Assembly: GCA_964543905.1 (NCBI GenBank)
Contig: CAZIZO010000004.1
Location: 1 to 64,000, forward strand
Length of the DNA: 64,000 nucleotides
Direction: 5' to 3'
Source: GCA-016699835 sp964543905
GTDB lineage: Bacteria > Planctomycetota > Phycisphaerae > Phycisphaerales > UBA1924
Part shown: positions 43,659-51,526 of the stretch, one piece after another
Layout: every line of letters starts with the position of its first letter
How positions within the stretch are numbered: the stretch's first letter is position 1
Translations under genes and position numbers: made by a program
The notes under the pieces: model-generated
Databases searched by the model: none
What the model was told of the DNA's origin: nothing
What the model saw: only the letters and a program-made list of their open reading frames with translations

Positions 43659-44659
43659 GGTCCCTCGGCTCCTTCCATGTCGGAGGCGGGGAGTGCGGGG
43701 CGTTCGGCGCGTGTGGGCGCCGGGCCCGCGACCCGGGAGGCGGGGAACCAGCGGAGGAGGAGGATGCCCAGTTCGTAGAGGGCGTAGAGGGGGATCATCA
43801 TGAGGATCATGGAGAAGGGATCGGCGGGCGTGAGGAGCGCGGCGACGATGGAGCAGATGAAGAGGGCGTACTTGCGGTTCTTGGAGAGGAACTCGATGGA
43901 CACGATGCGGGCCCAGCCGAGGACGAGGACAAAGACGGGCATCTGGAACCCGACGGCAAAGGCGAGGGAGAGGAGGAGCATCATCGAGACGGTCTCGCTG
44001 ACGCGGTAGTCGGGACGGACGCCCGTGCCGAGGGTGAGGGGCATGCAGAGGACCTTGCCGTCCTTGAGCACGACACGAATCTGTTGCAGTTGCTCGTTGA
44101 GGTACATGCTCCCTTCGGGCGCGCCGACGGGGTCGGCTTGGAGGACGGGGAGCGCGGGGAGGACGAGGCCGGGCGGAAGGGGCTGGGTGCCCGGGCCCGC
44201 GGTGCCGACGTTGGCCTGGAAGGTGATGAGGAAGTGGAGGATGATGGGGAGGATGACGTAGTAGAAGAAGGCGACGCCGGCGGCGGTGAGGAGGAACGAG
44301 AGCGGGAGGAGGAAGTAGACGAATCGGCGTTCGCGGTCGTACAGCCCCGGCGCGATGAAGAGCCAGAGTTGGTAGAGGATCCAGGGCGCGCCGACGAGGG
44401 CCGAGGCGATCAGGCTGACCTTGAAGTAGGTGTTGAAGGTCTCGAAGGGCGCGGTGGAGATGAGGTGTGGAGATTGCCCGGCGTCGATGAGGGCGTGCTC
44501 GACGGGGGCGATGACGATTTGGAGGAGGGGCTTTCCAAAGTAGAGGGCGATGGCGAGGATGGGGAGCAGCCCGTAGATGGAGTAGAGGATGCGCTTGCGC
44601 AACTCGTCGAGGTGCTGCCCGAGGGGCATGACGGCGGAAGAGGAGGATCGAGGAACCAT
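43655..44659 (-). CDS. tatC: Sec-independent protein translocase TatC with periplasmic insertion
   Basis: This 334-residue multi-pass membrane protein receives twin-arginine signal peptides. The N-terminal PLGQHLDELRKRIL is the TatC hallmark, followed by TAPFETFNTYFKVSLI and PWILYQLWLFIAPGLYDRERR. The later helices contain LLLSLAFAVGFQMPVFVLVLGWARIV with the following KNRKYALFICSIVAALLTPADPFSM. Between the third and fourth helices (about residues 149-217) it carries roughly 60 extra residues, Pro/Gly-rich with a CMPLTLG segment. No tatA or tatB is in the window. It is translated together with tadA. Confidence 0.95.
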   Translation of the reverse strand: MVPRSSSSAVMPLGQHLDELRKRILYSIYGLLPILAIALYFGKPLLQIVIAPVEHALIDAGQSPHLISTAPFETFNTYFKVSLIASALVGAPWILYQLWLFIAPGLYDRERRFVYFLLPLSFLLTAAGVAFFYYVILPIILHFLITFQANVGTAGPGTQPLPPGLVLPALPVLQADPVGAPEGSMYLNEQLQQIRVVLKDGKVLCMPLTLGTGVRPDYRVSETVSMMLLLSLAFAVGFQMPVFVLVLGWARIVSIEFLSKNRKYALFICSIVAALLTPADPFSMILMMIPLYALYELGILLLRWFPASRVAGPAPTRAERPALPASDMEGAEGP

Positions 44660-44854
44660 GGGAAGTGTGAGCCGGGTGGGCGTGTGATGAGGGTACGCGG
44701 AGAGGTCCGATGTATGTAGCGCGGTTTTCGGATGTTGTTTGCTGGGAGTACGGCAAGGGGGCGAAGCGGAATCGGAACAAACAGTCGCGGGGCGAGTACG
44801 TGAAGAGGACGGAGTTCGCGGTTCGGCGCATCGAAGTGGATAGCGGAGCAGTTT

Positions 44855-45562
44855 GTGGGCACTATCGATAGGAATCCCGCGGAGGCCGAGGCGGCGTCCG
44901 ACGCGCAAGAGCCCGTTCTCGGCGGCGTCGAGGACGAGGAGTTTGTCCGCGCGCAGGAGCCGATCGATTTCCGAGCGGTGGCGGCGATCGCGGGGGATTC
45001 GAACGCCCAACGTGACGTCTGGCGGGACCATCGGCGTTGGGTGGCGGCGATCTTGCTCGCGCACAAGCCCAAGTGGGCGGACGTCGAGGACCTCTTGCAG
45101 GATGTCGCGATGGCATTCGTGCGGAAGGCGAAGGAGATCCGCGATCCGGCGGCGTTGCGCCCGTGGCTGCGGACGGTGGCGATCAATGCGGCCCACGCCG
45201 CGGCGAGGGCGGGCAAAGTCCGCCCCCGGGCCGCGGGTGCGATGATGGGGGGTGAAGGGGACGCGATCGGCGCGAGCCTGGACGGCGACACGCTGGACTA
45301 TGTGCCGCCGCCCACACGATTGGGGCAGGATCAGGAGGCGGGGCGATTGATGGAGTTGGCTCAGAGGTTGGGGGATGGATATCGCGAGCCGCTGTTGCTG
45401 AAGGCGATCCAGGGGCTTTCGTACCGGGAGATCGGGCGGATCATGAACTTGCCCGAGACGACGGTGGAGACTCGGATCGCGAGGGCCCGCAAGCAGTTGC
45501 GAGAGATGGCATCGGAAGCGGGGCTGGGCACCTCGGAAGCGTCGTCACTCCCACGGCGATGA
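44855..45562 (+). CDS. ECF-type RNA polymerase sigma factor
   Basis: The GTG at 44855 gives 235 residues. An Ala/Glu-rich leader of about 45 residues precedes region 2 (WADVEDLLQDVAMAFVRKAKEI, WLRTVAINAAHAAARAGK). After a Gly/Asp-rich linker comes region 4 (YREPLLLKAIQGLSYREIGRIMNLPETTVETRIARARKQLREM), which recognises the -35 element. The product of the next gene, 181 bases on, looks like its membrane anti-sigma factor. Promoter targets are unknown. In planctomycetes such factors commonly control envelope genes, and a PDZ protein gene follows in this cluster. Confidence 0.88.
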   Translation: MGTIDRNPAEAEAASDAQEPVLGGVEDEEFVRAQEPIDFRAVAAIAGDSNAQRDVWRDHRRWVAAILLAHKPKWADVEDLLQDVAMAFVRKAKEIRDPAALRPWLRTVAINAAHAAARAGKVRPRAAGAMMGGEGDAIGASLDGDTLDYVPPPTRLGQDQEAGRLMELAQRLGDGYREPLLLKAIQGLSYREIGRIMNLPETTVETRIARARKQLREMASEAGLGTSEASSLPRR

Positions 45563-45743
45563 TGTTGGGGCGGGCTGTACGGTCTGCACGGTCTGGCGAG
45601 CGTGCGGCCAGCGCGACCGCGTGAAGGGGTTGGCGGGGAGGGTGAACGCCCGAAATTCGGCGTGGATGGACGGAACACGGCGGGCGGCGCATCGAGAGGA
45701 AGAGAGCCCGTTTTCGACGGGTGCCGCGAACTCGGAAGGGACT

Positions 45744-46394
45744 ATGAAGCACGATCCGGATATTTTGATCAGCCGCGTTGTCGACGGAGTTGCGACGGAG
45801 GCGGATTGGGCGGGCTTGGAGCAAGAGGCTCAGCGCACGCCGGGCGTCTGGCGCGAGGTGGCGACGGCGCAGTGGCAGCAGTCGTTGCTGCAGCGGCGGG
45901 TGGGCGAGGCCGTGGCGGTGGCGGAACGAACGGAGTTGCCGGCGACCATGGACGAGTTTGCCCAAAGGCCGGCGCCGGGGGTTGATCCGATCGGAGTCCG
46001 AACGCGATTTGCACGGGTGGCGACGTGGGGTGGATGGGCCGCGGCGGCGACGCTGGCGCTGGCGTTCATCAGCCAATCGCCGAGGACGGCGCCCACGCAT
46101 GAGCCCATGAAGGCGGGTTCGCCCCTGGAGAGTTTGCGAGGGATGTTGACGTCGGAGGATGCCCGGAACTTGTACTTGGACGCCGGTCAGCGTGAGGGGA
46201 CGGTGCTGGAAGAGGTGCCGACGAAGGTCTTGATCAATGTGGTCCCCTCGCCGGACGGCGAGGGCGGGGAGGTGACGTATTTGCGGCAGTTCATCGAGCG
46301 GACGAAGGTGAACGACTTGTACAAGTTCTCATTGGACGAGTCGGGGAATCGGTTGCCGGTGAGCATGCTGCAGCGGATCAAGCCGGCGATGTGA
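45744..46394 (+). CDS. Putative membrane anti-sigma factor
   Basis: From ATG 45744 the product has 216 residues. A cytoplasmic N-terminus of about 90 residues (DPDILISRVVDGVATEADWAGL...) resembles the sigma-binding domain of planctomycete anti-sigma proteins. One membrane helix follows (WGGWAAAATLALAFIS, about residues 95-110) with an extracytoplasmic domain containing TYLRQFIERTKVNDLYKFSLDES. Start choice: 45744 is the last ATG that leaves this domain intact, and the upstream 41 codons read as spacer. The partner assignment to the sigma gene just upstream is by position; no zinc HxxxCxxC motif is seen. Confidence 0.65.
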   Translation: MKHDPDILISRVVDGVATEADWAGLEQEAQRTPGVWREVATAQWQQSLLQRRVGEAVAVAERTELPATMDEFAQRPAPGVDPIGVRTRFARVATWGGWAAAATLALAFISQSPRTAPTHEPMKAGSPLESLRGMLTSEDARNLYLDAGQREGTVLEEVPTKVLINVVPSPDGEGGEVTYLRQFIERTKVNDLYKFSLDESGNRLPVSMLQRIKPAM

Positions 46395-46517
46395 CGATCG
46401 CGGGGCCGGGTGGGCAGGGGCGGGAACAATCGTGGGAAGCAGGGCGCTAGATCTGAAAAAATGGGGTGCGTGATTCCGAAGAAAGCCCAGATGGGCAATG
46501 TTGGCTTGGAGTTTCCT

Positions 46518-47840
46518 ATGTCGAACAGCATCCTTGTTGGCAAGTCGTTGGTTGGAATGGTGGGCGCGATCGTGATGGTCGCGGGGAGCGCGTCGGCGAT
46601 CGCGTGCCCACCGGAAGAGGGCTCGGCGCCGGTGCGCGAGGGCATGCCGCTGCACGGAGTTCCGATGCTTCGGGAAGTCCCGATCGTGGTGCAAGGTCGC
46701 CTGATCGAGGCGCCCGGGCGCGAGGTCCGCACGGTGGCGGGCGTCCCGATGCTGCGTGAGTTGCCGCTGATCGTGCAGGGCATGGCGTTGGAGCCCGAGT
46801 CGCAGTCGCTGACGGTGATCACGCAGAGCGACGGGACGGACACGTACAAGGTGACGATCAAGGATGGGACGGTCACGGCCGAAGTGAACGGGAAGGCGTT
46901 GAGCGACGATCGCATCCGCCGCACGGGCGAGAAGATTGAACTGCTGGACAAGGATGGCGACGTGGTCGCGACGTTCCACGCGCCCGGCGTGACGGAGCCG
47001 GCGCGGAGCGTGCGAGGGCGTTCACGGGCGCTCAGCGGGACCTTCACGCCCCTGCCGCGGACGGCACCGAGCGGGATGAACGTGGTGGTGGGTCAGCAGA
47101 TCGAGCCGCCGCCGGTGATGCTGGGCATCACGATGTCGGAGGACCCGGACCAGGACACGGACGGCGTGACGCTGACGTCGGTCTTGCCGGGCTTGCCGGC
47201 CGAGAAGGCGGGGCTGAAGGCGGGGGATCGGGTGATCGAGATGGACGGGCAGAAGATCCAGGGGCAGGGCGACCTGCGCTCGGTGATCCGATCCAAGAAG
47301 GCGGGCGAAGACCTCAAGATCAAGGTGGTGCGCGAGGGCGAGGAGAAGGAGATCACGGTCCAACTCGAGGCGTTCTCGGCGGAGCGGATGAAGGACGCCG
47401 GCGCGCCGCAGTGGTGGGAGCGGATGCAGCAGGGGCCAGGATCGCACGAGAGCAAGTGGGAGGAGGCTCGGCAGCAGATCGAGCGTGCGCTGGAGCAAGT
47501 GCGGAGCAACCCGAACCTGAACACGGAGAAGATGAAGGAGAAGGCGGTCGCGGCGCTGGAGAAGGCGCTCAAGAGCCTCGACGAATCGAAGTCGCGGATG
47601 CAGACGGAGTTTCGGGCGTGGATCGCGGACCCGAAACGCGGCGGGATGATCTTTGGCGATCGTCCGCAGCAGATGTTCGTGGCGCCCGCGCCGAGCGTTC
47701 CGGCAACCCCGCAAAATGATCCTGCGGTTTTGCGACGGATGGAGCGGATTGCCGACTCTCTTGAAAGGCTGGACAAGCGACTCGACGAGATCGAGAAGCG
47801 ACTGAACGAACGTGAACAGGGATCCAAGCCGCAGCGGTAA
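46518..47840 (+). CDS. Exported PDZ-domain protein with C-terminal coiled coil
   Basis: From ATG 46518 the product has 440 residues with a signal peptide (LVGMVGAIVMVAGSASAIA). Two near-identical phrases, HGVPMLREVPIVVQGRLIEAPG and VAGVPMLRELPLIVQGMALEP, form a short internal repeat. A PDZ domain follows at about 200-290 (GVTLTSVLPGLPAEKAGLKAGDRVIEMDGQKIQGQGDLRS). The C-terminal 150 residues are helical with strong heptads, including MERIADSLERLDKRLDEIEK at the end. There is no protease domain, so it is probably a periplasmic adaptor or scaffold. It lies 123 bases after the putative anti-sigma gene on the same strand and may be part of that stress module. Confidence 0.8.
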   Translation: MSNSILVGKSLVGMVGAIVMVAGSASAIACPPEEGSAPVREGMPLHGVPMLREVPIVVQGRLIEAPGREVRTVAGVPMLRELPLIVQGMALEPESQSLTVITQSDGTDTYKVTIKDGTVTAEVNGKALSDDRIRRTGEKIELLDKDGDVVATFHAPGVTEPARSVRGRSRALSGTFTPLPRTAPSGMNVVVGQQIEPPPVMLGITMSEDPDQDTDGVTLTSVLPGLPAEKAGLKAGDRVIEMDGQKIQGQGDLRSVIRSKKAGEDLKIKVVREGEEKEITVQLEAFSAERMKDAGAPQWWERMQQGPGSHESKWEEARQQIERALEQVRSNPNLNTEKMKEKAVAALEKALKSLDESKSRMQTEFRAWIADPKRGGMIFGDRPQQMFVAPAPSVPATPQNDPAVLRRMERIADSLERLDKRLDEIEKRLNEREQGSKPQR

Positions 47841-47968
47841 CGCCGCGGTGGACCCCTGGGGCCCGAAAGGGCACACGGGGTCTGGTGGTCCGGAATGTGC
47901 GTCCGCTCTCCTCCAGGACGAGCACCACGGGCCACCACCCTTCGAAGGATTCTGCTTCCGTTGGAGCG

Positions 47969-48005
47969 GGCCGCGAGCCACCCCCTCGCGGCCTGTTCCT
48001 TTTTT
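47969..48005 (+). terminator. Intrinsic terminator after the PDZ gene
   Basis: Stem GGCCGCGAG (47969-47977) pairs with CTCGCGGCC (47985-47993) around a seven-base loop, followed by TGTTCC and a run of T residues to 48005. It lies about 130 bases past the PDZ stop. Confidence 0.8.
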
Positions 48006-48506
48006 GGGCAACGTGATGGTGCGTGTGATGGCGTCGGGCTTGGTGGCGGTGTATGCCGGGGCGGTGCGGCAATCGTGTGTGAGCCGACGTCGTCCCGGGG
48101 TCGGGTGACCCCACTTCGGGCGGAGGCGGTGGAGTGGTGCACTGGCCGCGTCTTTGGGTCAGACGCGGGGTCAGACGCGAGTTGAGGCAAGCGTGTGGGA
48201 CCGCAACAAGGTGAGAGGCGCCTCATGTTGGTGGACGGCCTCCGGACGGGGAGGGCCAAGAAAACAACGAAAAAAATAGCGCGAGGTGGAACCGGGCTTC
48301 GCGTCGGCACGAACAGGAAGGCGTTCGCGTGATGGCGTGGTCCGATGCCATTCTTTCTTGAACTGGTTTGAGGAATCTGGAGCAGAAACGAAGCAAGTGA
48401 GGCACAGCGATCGGCACGGGCCGGGCGTCTGAGGCCTCCGCGGTGGCGAAGAGCGACCCGCGAACCCCCAGTGACCCCCACGAGACCCCCACGAGACCCC
48501 CACGAG
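48006..48506 (+). ncRNA. Possible small RNA locus in a gene-free stretch
   Basis: The gap from 48006 to 48582 has no convincing reading frame. It ends in a strong + strand intrinsic terminator (48507-48545), although the preceding + strand gene already has its own terminator at 47969-48005. A transcript starting inside this gap is the simplest explanation. No known RNA family, promoter or conserved fold could be recognised, and the boundaries given are only the limits set by the two terminators. Confidence 0.3.
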
Positions 48507-48510
48507 ACCC
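48473..48510. repeat. Tandem 11-base repeat GACCCCCACGA
   Basis: Three exact copies of GACCCCCACGA (48473-48505) plus a partial GACCC run straight into the left arm of the terminator hairpin that follows. A related AACCCCCA precedes them. Copy number could vary by slippage. Confidence 0.8.
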
Positions 48511-48545
48511 GGTGCTCGGCTAGTGCCTGAGTGCCGGGTTTTTTT
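48507..48545 (+). terminator. Strong intrinsic terminator with no gene assigned
   Basis: ACCCGGTGCTCGG (48507-48519) pairs with CTGAGTGCCGGGT (48527-48539) over 13 positions with three G-T wobbles, has a seven-base loop, and runs into seven T residues. It points in the + direction. The nearest + strand gene ends 667 bases upstream. Confidence 0.75.
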
Positions 48546-48582
48546 CTGCGCACGCCGCGGAGCGACGCGTTGGCAGGGTGGC

Positions 48583-48616
48583 AAAAGGAAGAACGCCCGG
48601 CGAAGGGCCGGGCGTT
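48583..48616 (-). terminator. Intrinsic terminator after the sigma/anti-sigma operon
   Basis: On the - strand AACGCCCGGC pairs with GCCGGGCGTT (48592-48601 and 48607-48616) and is followed by TCTTCCTTTTG. It sits 28 bases beyond the anti-sigma stop. Confidence 0.78.
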
Positions 48617-48643
48617 GAGTGGGCGTCGAGAGGGGCGAGCGGA

Positions 48644-49477
48644 TTAGCCGAGGATGGTGGTCACGAGCATGAGGTTGGCGGAGGTGACGGGCTGGCCGAT
48701 GCCGACGGAGGCGATGGCGATCTTCATGCCCGGAAGGGCGCCGCCGAGGGCGATGTCGGTGAACCCGCGAGCGCCGTCGCTGGTGATGGTCTTGAGATCG
48801 CCGACGACCTCGCCCGAGGCGTCAAGAAGGACGATGCGGATCTCGGTGGTGGCGGAGGAGACGAGGCCCTTGAAGATCATTCGGCCTTCGGAAGAGCCCT
48901 TCTGCATGAAGAGGGCGGCTTGGCCTGAGAAGTTGGCGTTGGAGGCGGCCTGGGTCGGCTCGAAGAGGGCTCGCGAGGTGGCGGGGTCGAAGGCGATCTG
49001 CTCGATCTTGGAACCGAAGGTGCCGATGAGTTGAGCGATTCGAGCGTCGTTGCTGAGGGTGTCTTCCATCTGGCGGTGGGCGTTGATGACCCACATGACG
49101 CCGACGATGGCGACCATGGCGGCGGCGGCAAACCCGAGGGCGAAGGCTCGCCACATGGGCGAGACGCGATTGCCGACGAGGGCCGCGCGATCGTGGATGC
49201 TGGGGGCCGAGAGGGTGGCGAGGACGCCGCGAGATTCGCTGGCGGCATGGACTTCGCCCATGACGCGTTCGATGACCTTGCTGCGGAGGCTGGCGGGAGG
49301 AACGGCGTTGGAGAAGTTGGCGTGGGTGGTGGCCCATCGCATCTGCTCGGCGCGAACCTGCTGCTGGACCGCCTTGGGGGCGGTGGCAAAGGCGGCCTCA
49401 AAGGCCTTCTGCTCGGACTCATCCAAAAGCCCGAGCGCGTCGAGGTGCGCCTGCTCGAGAAGTTCGTGGTGTTTCAT
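48644..49477 (-). CDS. Anti-sigma factor (RskA/anti-sigma-K type)
   Basis: This 277-residue protein starts at ATG 49477. The N-terminal helical sigma-binding domain (HHELLEQAHLDALGLLDESEQKAFEAAF, with a second helix near residue 60) is followed by a membrane helix (FALGFAAAAMVAIVGVMWVI, about 112-131). A periplasmic beta-domain with DASGEVVGDLKTI and ALPGMKIAIASV matches the anti-sigma-K C-terminus. Its ATG overlaps the stop of the sigma gene (ATGA at 49474-49477), giving one-to-one coupling. It holds the sigma factor at the membrane until regulated proteolysis releases it. A terminator follows. Confidence 0.9.
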   Translation of the reverse strand: MKHHELLEQAHLDALGLLDESEQKAFEAAFATAPKAVQQQVRAEQMRWATTHANFSNAVPPASLRSKVIERVMGEVHAASESRGVLATLSAPSIHDRAALVGNRVSPMWRAFALGFAAAAMVAIVGVMWVINAHRQMEDTLSNDARIAQLIGTFGSKIEQIAFDPATSRALFEPTQAASNANFSGQAALFMQKGSSEGRMIFKGLVSSATTEIRIVLLDASGEVVGDLKTITSDGARGFTDIALGGALPGMKIAIASVGIGQPVTSANLMLVTTILG

Positions 49478-50139
49478 AGTGATAACTCCTCGCCGGTGCG
49501 TTCGCGTAAGCGTACGAGCGCACGGCTGAGTGCCGATTTGATCGTTCCAAGGGGCGTTCCCAGTTCGTCGCCGATCTGTCGAAGCGTCTGCCCGCCGAGG
49601 TAGGCGCGAACAACGACGGTACGCTGAAGTTCGGGGAGGGTCGAGATTCGCTTCATGAGCGCCGCCATGCGTTCGTCCTGTTCCAATCGTCCGGTGAGTC
49701 GTTCTTCTTCGGAGGGGAGGTTTGCGGTTTGCGGTTGGTCGAGTGATCCCGGCTTGAGGCGGGCTTTGTTTCGGCGAAGTTTGTCGACGAGGTGTCGTCG
49801 CGCGATGAGCATGACCCAGGTGACCAGTGCCGCGCGATTGTCGTCATACCTTTCCGCCGTCTTCCAAAGACGAACAAAGACTTCCTGAACCGCATCGTCC
49901 GCCTCGGCGCGGGTGGGCATGGCTTGGAGGGCCATGCGGTACACCAGGGAGCCGAAGCGGTCGTAGAGTTCGCCGACCGCCCGTTCCTCACCCGCCGCGA
50001 CGCGGCGCATGAGGTCCATGTCCACGGCACTGTTCGAAGCGTGCGCGCCAGATGAGCCCGACCAGTCGCCTGGTCGTTCAGACCTGCGGCTTGCGCCCCT
50101 GCCGTCGGCCATGAAACTACCGCCTTCCGAGTCGAACAA
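49474..50139 (-). CDS. ECF sigma factor, SigK/RpoE-like
   Basis: This 221-residue sigma factor starts at 50139, or possibly at ATG 50112. Region 2 contains ERAVGELYDRFGSLVYRMAL and EADDAVQEVFVRLWKTAERYD, with WVMLIARRHLVDKLRR for -10 recognition and melting. Region 4 is STLPELQRTVVVRAYLGGQTLRQIGDELGTPLGTIKSALSRALVRLRER. The immediate, overlapping anti-sigma-K gene makes this a SigK-type module. It is the second sigma/anti-sigma pair within 6 kb and points the other way from the first. Its regulon is unknown. Confidence 0.93.
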   Translation of the reverse strand: MFDSEGGSFMADGRGASRRSERPGDWSGSSGAHASNSAVDMDLMRRVAAGEERAVGELYDRFGSLVYRMALQAMPTRAEADDAVQEVFVRLWKTAERYDDNRAALVTWVMLIARRHLVDKLRRNKARLKPGSLDQPQTANLPSEEERLTGRLEQDERMAALMKRISTLPELQRTVVVRAYLGGQTLRQIGDELGTPLGTIKSALSRALVRLRERTGEELSL

Positions 50140-50513
50140 CTCGGTACTGATCTTCCGTCGCGAGAGGATCGGCCAGCCACGAATCCGCCGATCAAAGAAG
50201 GCTCACGCGAAACGGCTTTGAGTGGATCAGATTGCTCCTTTCCACCCCCAGCAGTGCTCTATACGTCATTGTGCCACAAAGTGATGCCGAGTGATCCAGT
50301 TTTCCGGCAAGAAAGGTTGTGAATTTGGGAAAGCAGGAGGTGCTGGCATCACCCAAGGAACTCCCGGTGGATGGCCCGAGGATTCGTTATAGGACTTTAT
50401 CGACAAGTTATGCCCAATTTTCCCACTTTTCATTTCTTCCTTGCATCCGCTTCAAAATCCGATTATTGTGAAGCCGAGGAATGCGCGTTCCATGCTGGTG
50501 CGGAGAACGCTGA
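50140..50513. other. Gene-free divergent region of about 370 bases
   Basis: The region upstream of both the sigma gene (- strand) and the Asp+5 pseudopilin (+ strand) has lower GC than its surroundings. A frame on the + strand (50371-50622) has no recognisable product and conflicts with the pseudopilin. No palindrome or clear promoter consensus was identified. Confidence 0.5.
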
Positions 50514-51335
50514 ATGCAGAGACGGCTTCGTGGATCAGGGTTGCCTTCTCGCGCTCGGACAGGGTGCTGGGTATCGGTCTGGTCGTCGCGGGGCGGGTTC
50601 ACGTTGCTGGACATCTTGGTGAGCGTCGCGATCGTGGCGGTGCTGCTGAGTTTGCTGCTGCCGAGTTTGACGAACGTGAATGAAACGGCGCGGCGGGTGG
50701 CGTGCCGATCCAACATCCGGCAGGTGGGTCTGGCGCTGACGATGTACGCGAGTTCGAATCGCGGAGAGTTGCCTTCGAGTGTGTATCGCGGGATTCGTGG
50801 AGTGCCAGGGACGGGCAATGAGCCGCAGAACATGCTGACGCTGCGGATCGCGCCGAACGAGAAGCCGCGTGAAGATTGGAATCCATGGGATGGCTTGGGG
50901 CTGCTCGCCTCGGGCGATTATCTGAATGCGGGGAAGATTTTCTATTGTCCTTCGCACAAGGGGGATCATCCGTATCGGCGGTATGCGCCGGTGTGGCACA
51001 CGCCGGAGCGGGAGTTGGTGGGCAACTACCACTACCGAGGCGTTGGGCCGCGGGCGGTCGGGCGGGACGGGTTACCGACGGGCTGGACATCGATCTTGGA
51101 TCAGATTGAGCCGAACTCGGCGGCCCTCATCGTTGACGGCCTGCGGACGCGGGCGGACGTGAATCACAAGCAGGGCCTCAACATCTTCCGCGCGGACCTT
51201 TCGGCGACGTGGTTCTCCGATCCGAGCGGTCGCTTGGTCGAGAGCCTGCCGGTGTCGGTGGATTCGGCGAACGCCTCGCAGCAGGTGGAAGAGGCGTGGG
51301 GTCTGCTGGATGCGGCGGTTGCTGGGCCGAACTAG
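50514..51335 (+). CDS. Pseudopilin-like protein with Asp at +5
   Basis: This 273-residue protein starts at ATG 50514, directly after an in-frame stop. A long basic leader of 28 residues ends in Gly, followed by FTLLDILVSVAIVAVLLSLLLPSL. Prepilin peptidase cleaves after Gly, which puts Asp rather than the near-invariant Glu at position +5. The soluble part has RRVACRSNIRQVGLALTMYASSN and IFYCPSHKGD, as in the H-type (DUF1559-like) pseudopilins, but is shorter. Glu+5 normally guides pilin assembly, so this may be a capping or minor subunit. The next gene, a cyclophilin, begins 191 bases later. Confidence 0.82.
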   Translation: MQRRLRGSGLPSRARTGCWVSVWSSRGGFTLLDILVSVAIVAVLLSLLLPSLTNVNETARRVACRSNIRQVGLALTMYASSNRGELPSSVYRGIRGVPGTGNEPQNMLTLRIAPNEKPREDWNPWDGLGLLASGDYLNAGKIFYCPSHKGDHPYRRYAPVWHTPERELVGNYHYRGVGPRAVGRDGLPTGWTSILDQIEPNSAALIVDGLRTRADVNHKQGLNIFRADLSATWFSDPSGRLVESLPVSVDSANASQQVEEAWGLLDAAVAGPN

Positions 51336-51526
51336 CGTGTTGTTCGTCCGTGTGGCCCCAAGGCAGTGGCCCCTATGCGCGGGACACACCTCTGCACGCA
51401 CGGGAATGGAAGTCTGGTCAACCGCGTAGGCGTGATGCCTTCGGTGTGGCGTTTCGGGGGGCGGTGGGTTTGGGGGGAAGGGCGGCGCGTCTGGTCTGGG
51501 CTTGCTGGTGGCCGTACATTTGGGGC

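Noticed and set aside
48171..48584. A 137-codon - strand frame in the gene-free stretch
   Set aside because: It covers the tandem repeats and the terminator hairpin, lacks any recognisable pattern, and is preceded by no plausible ribosome site.
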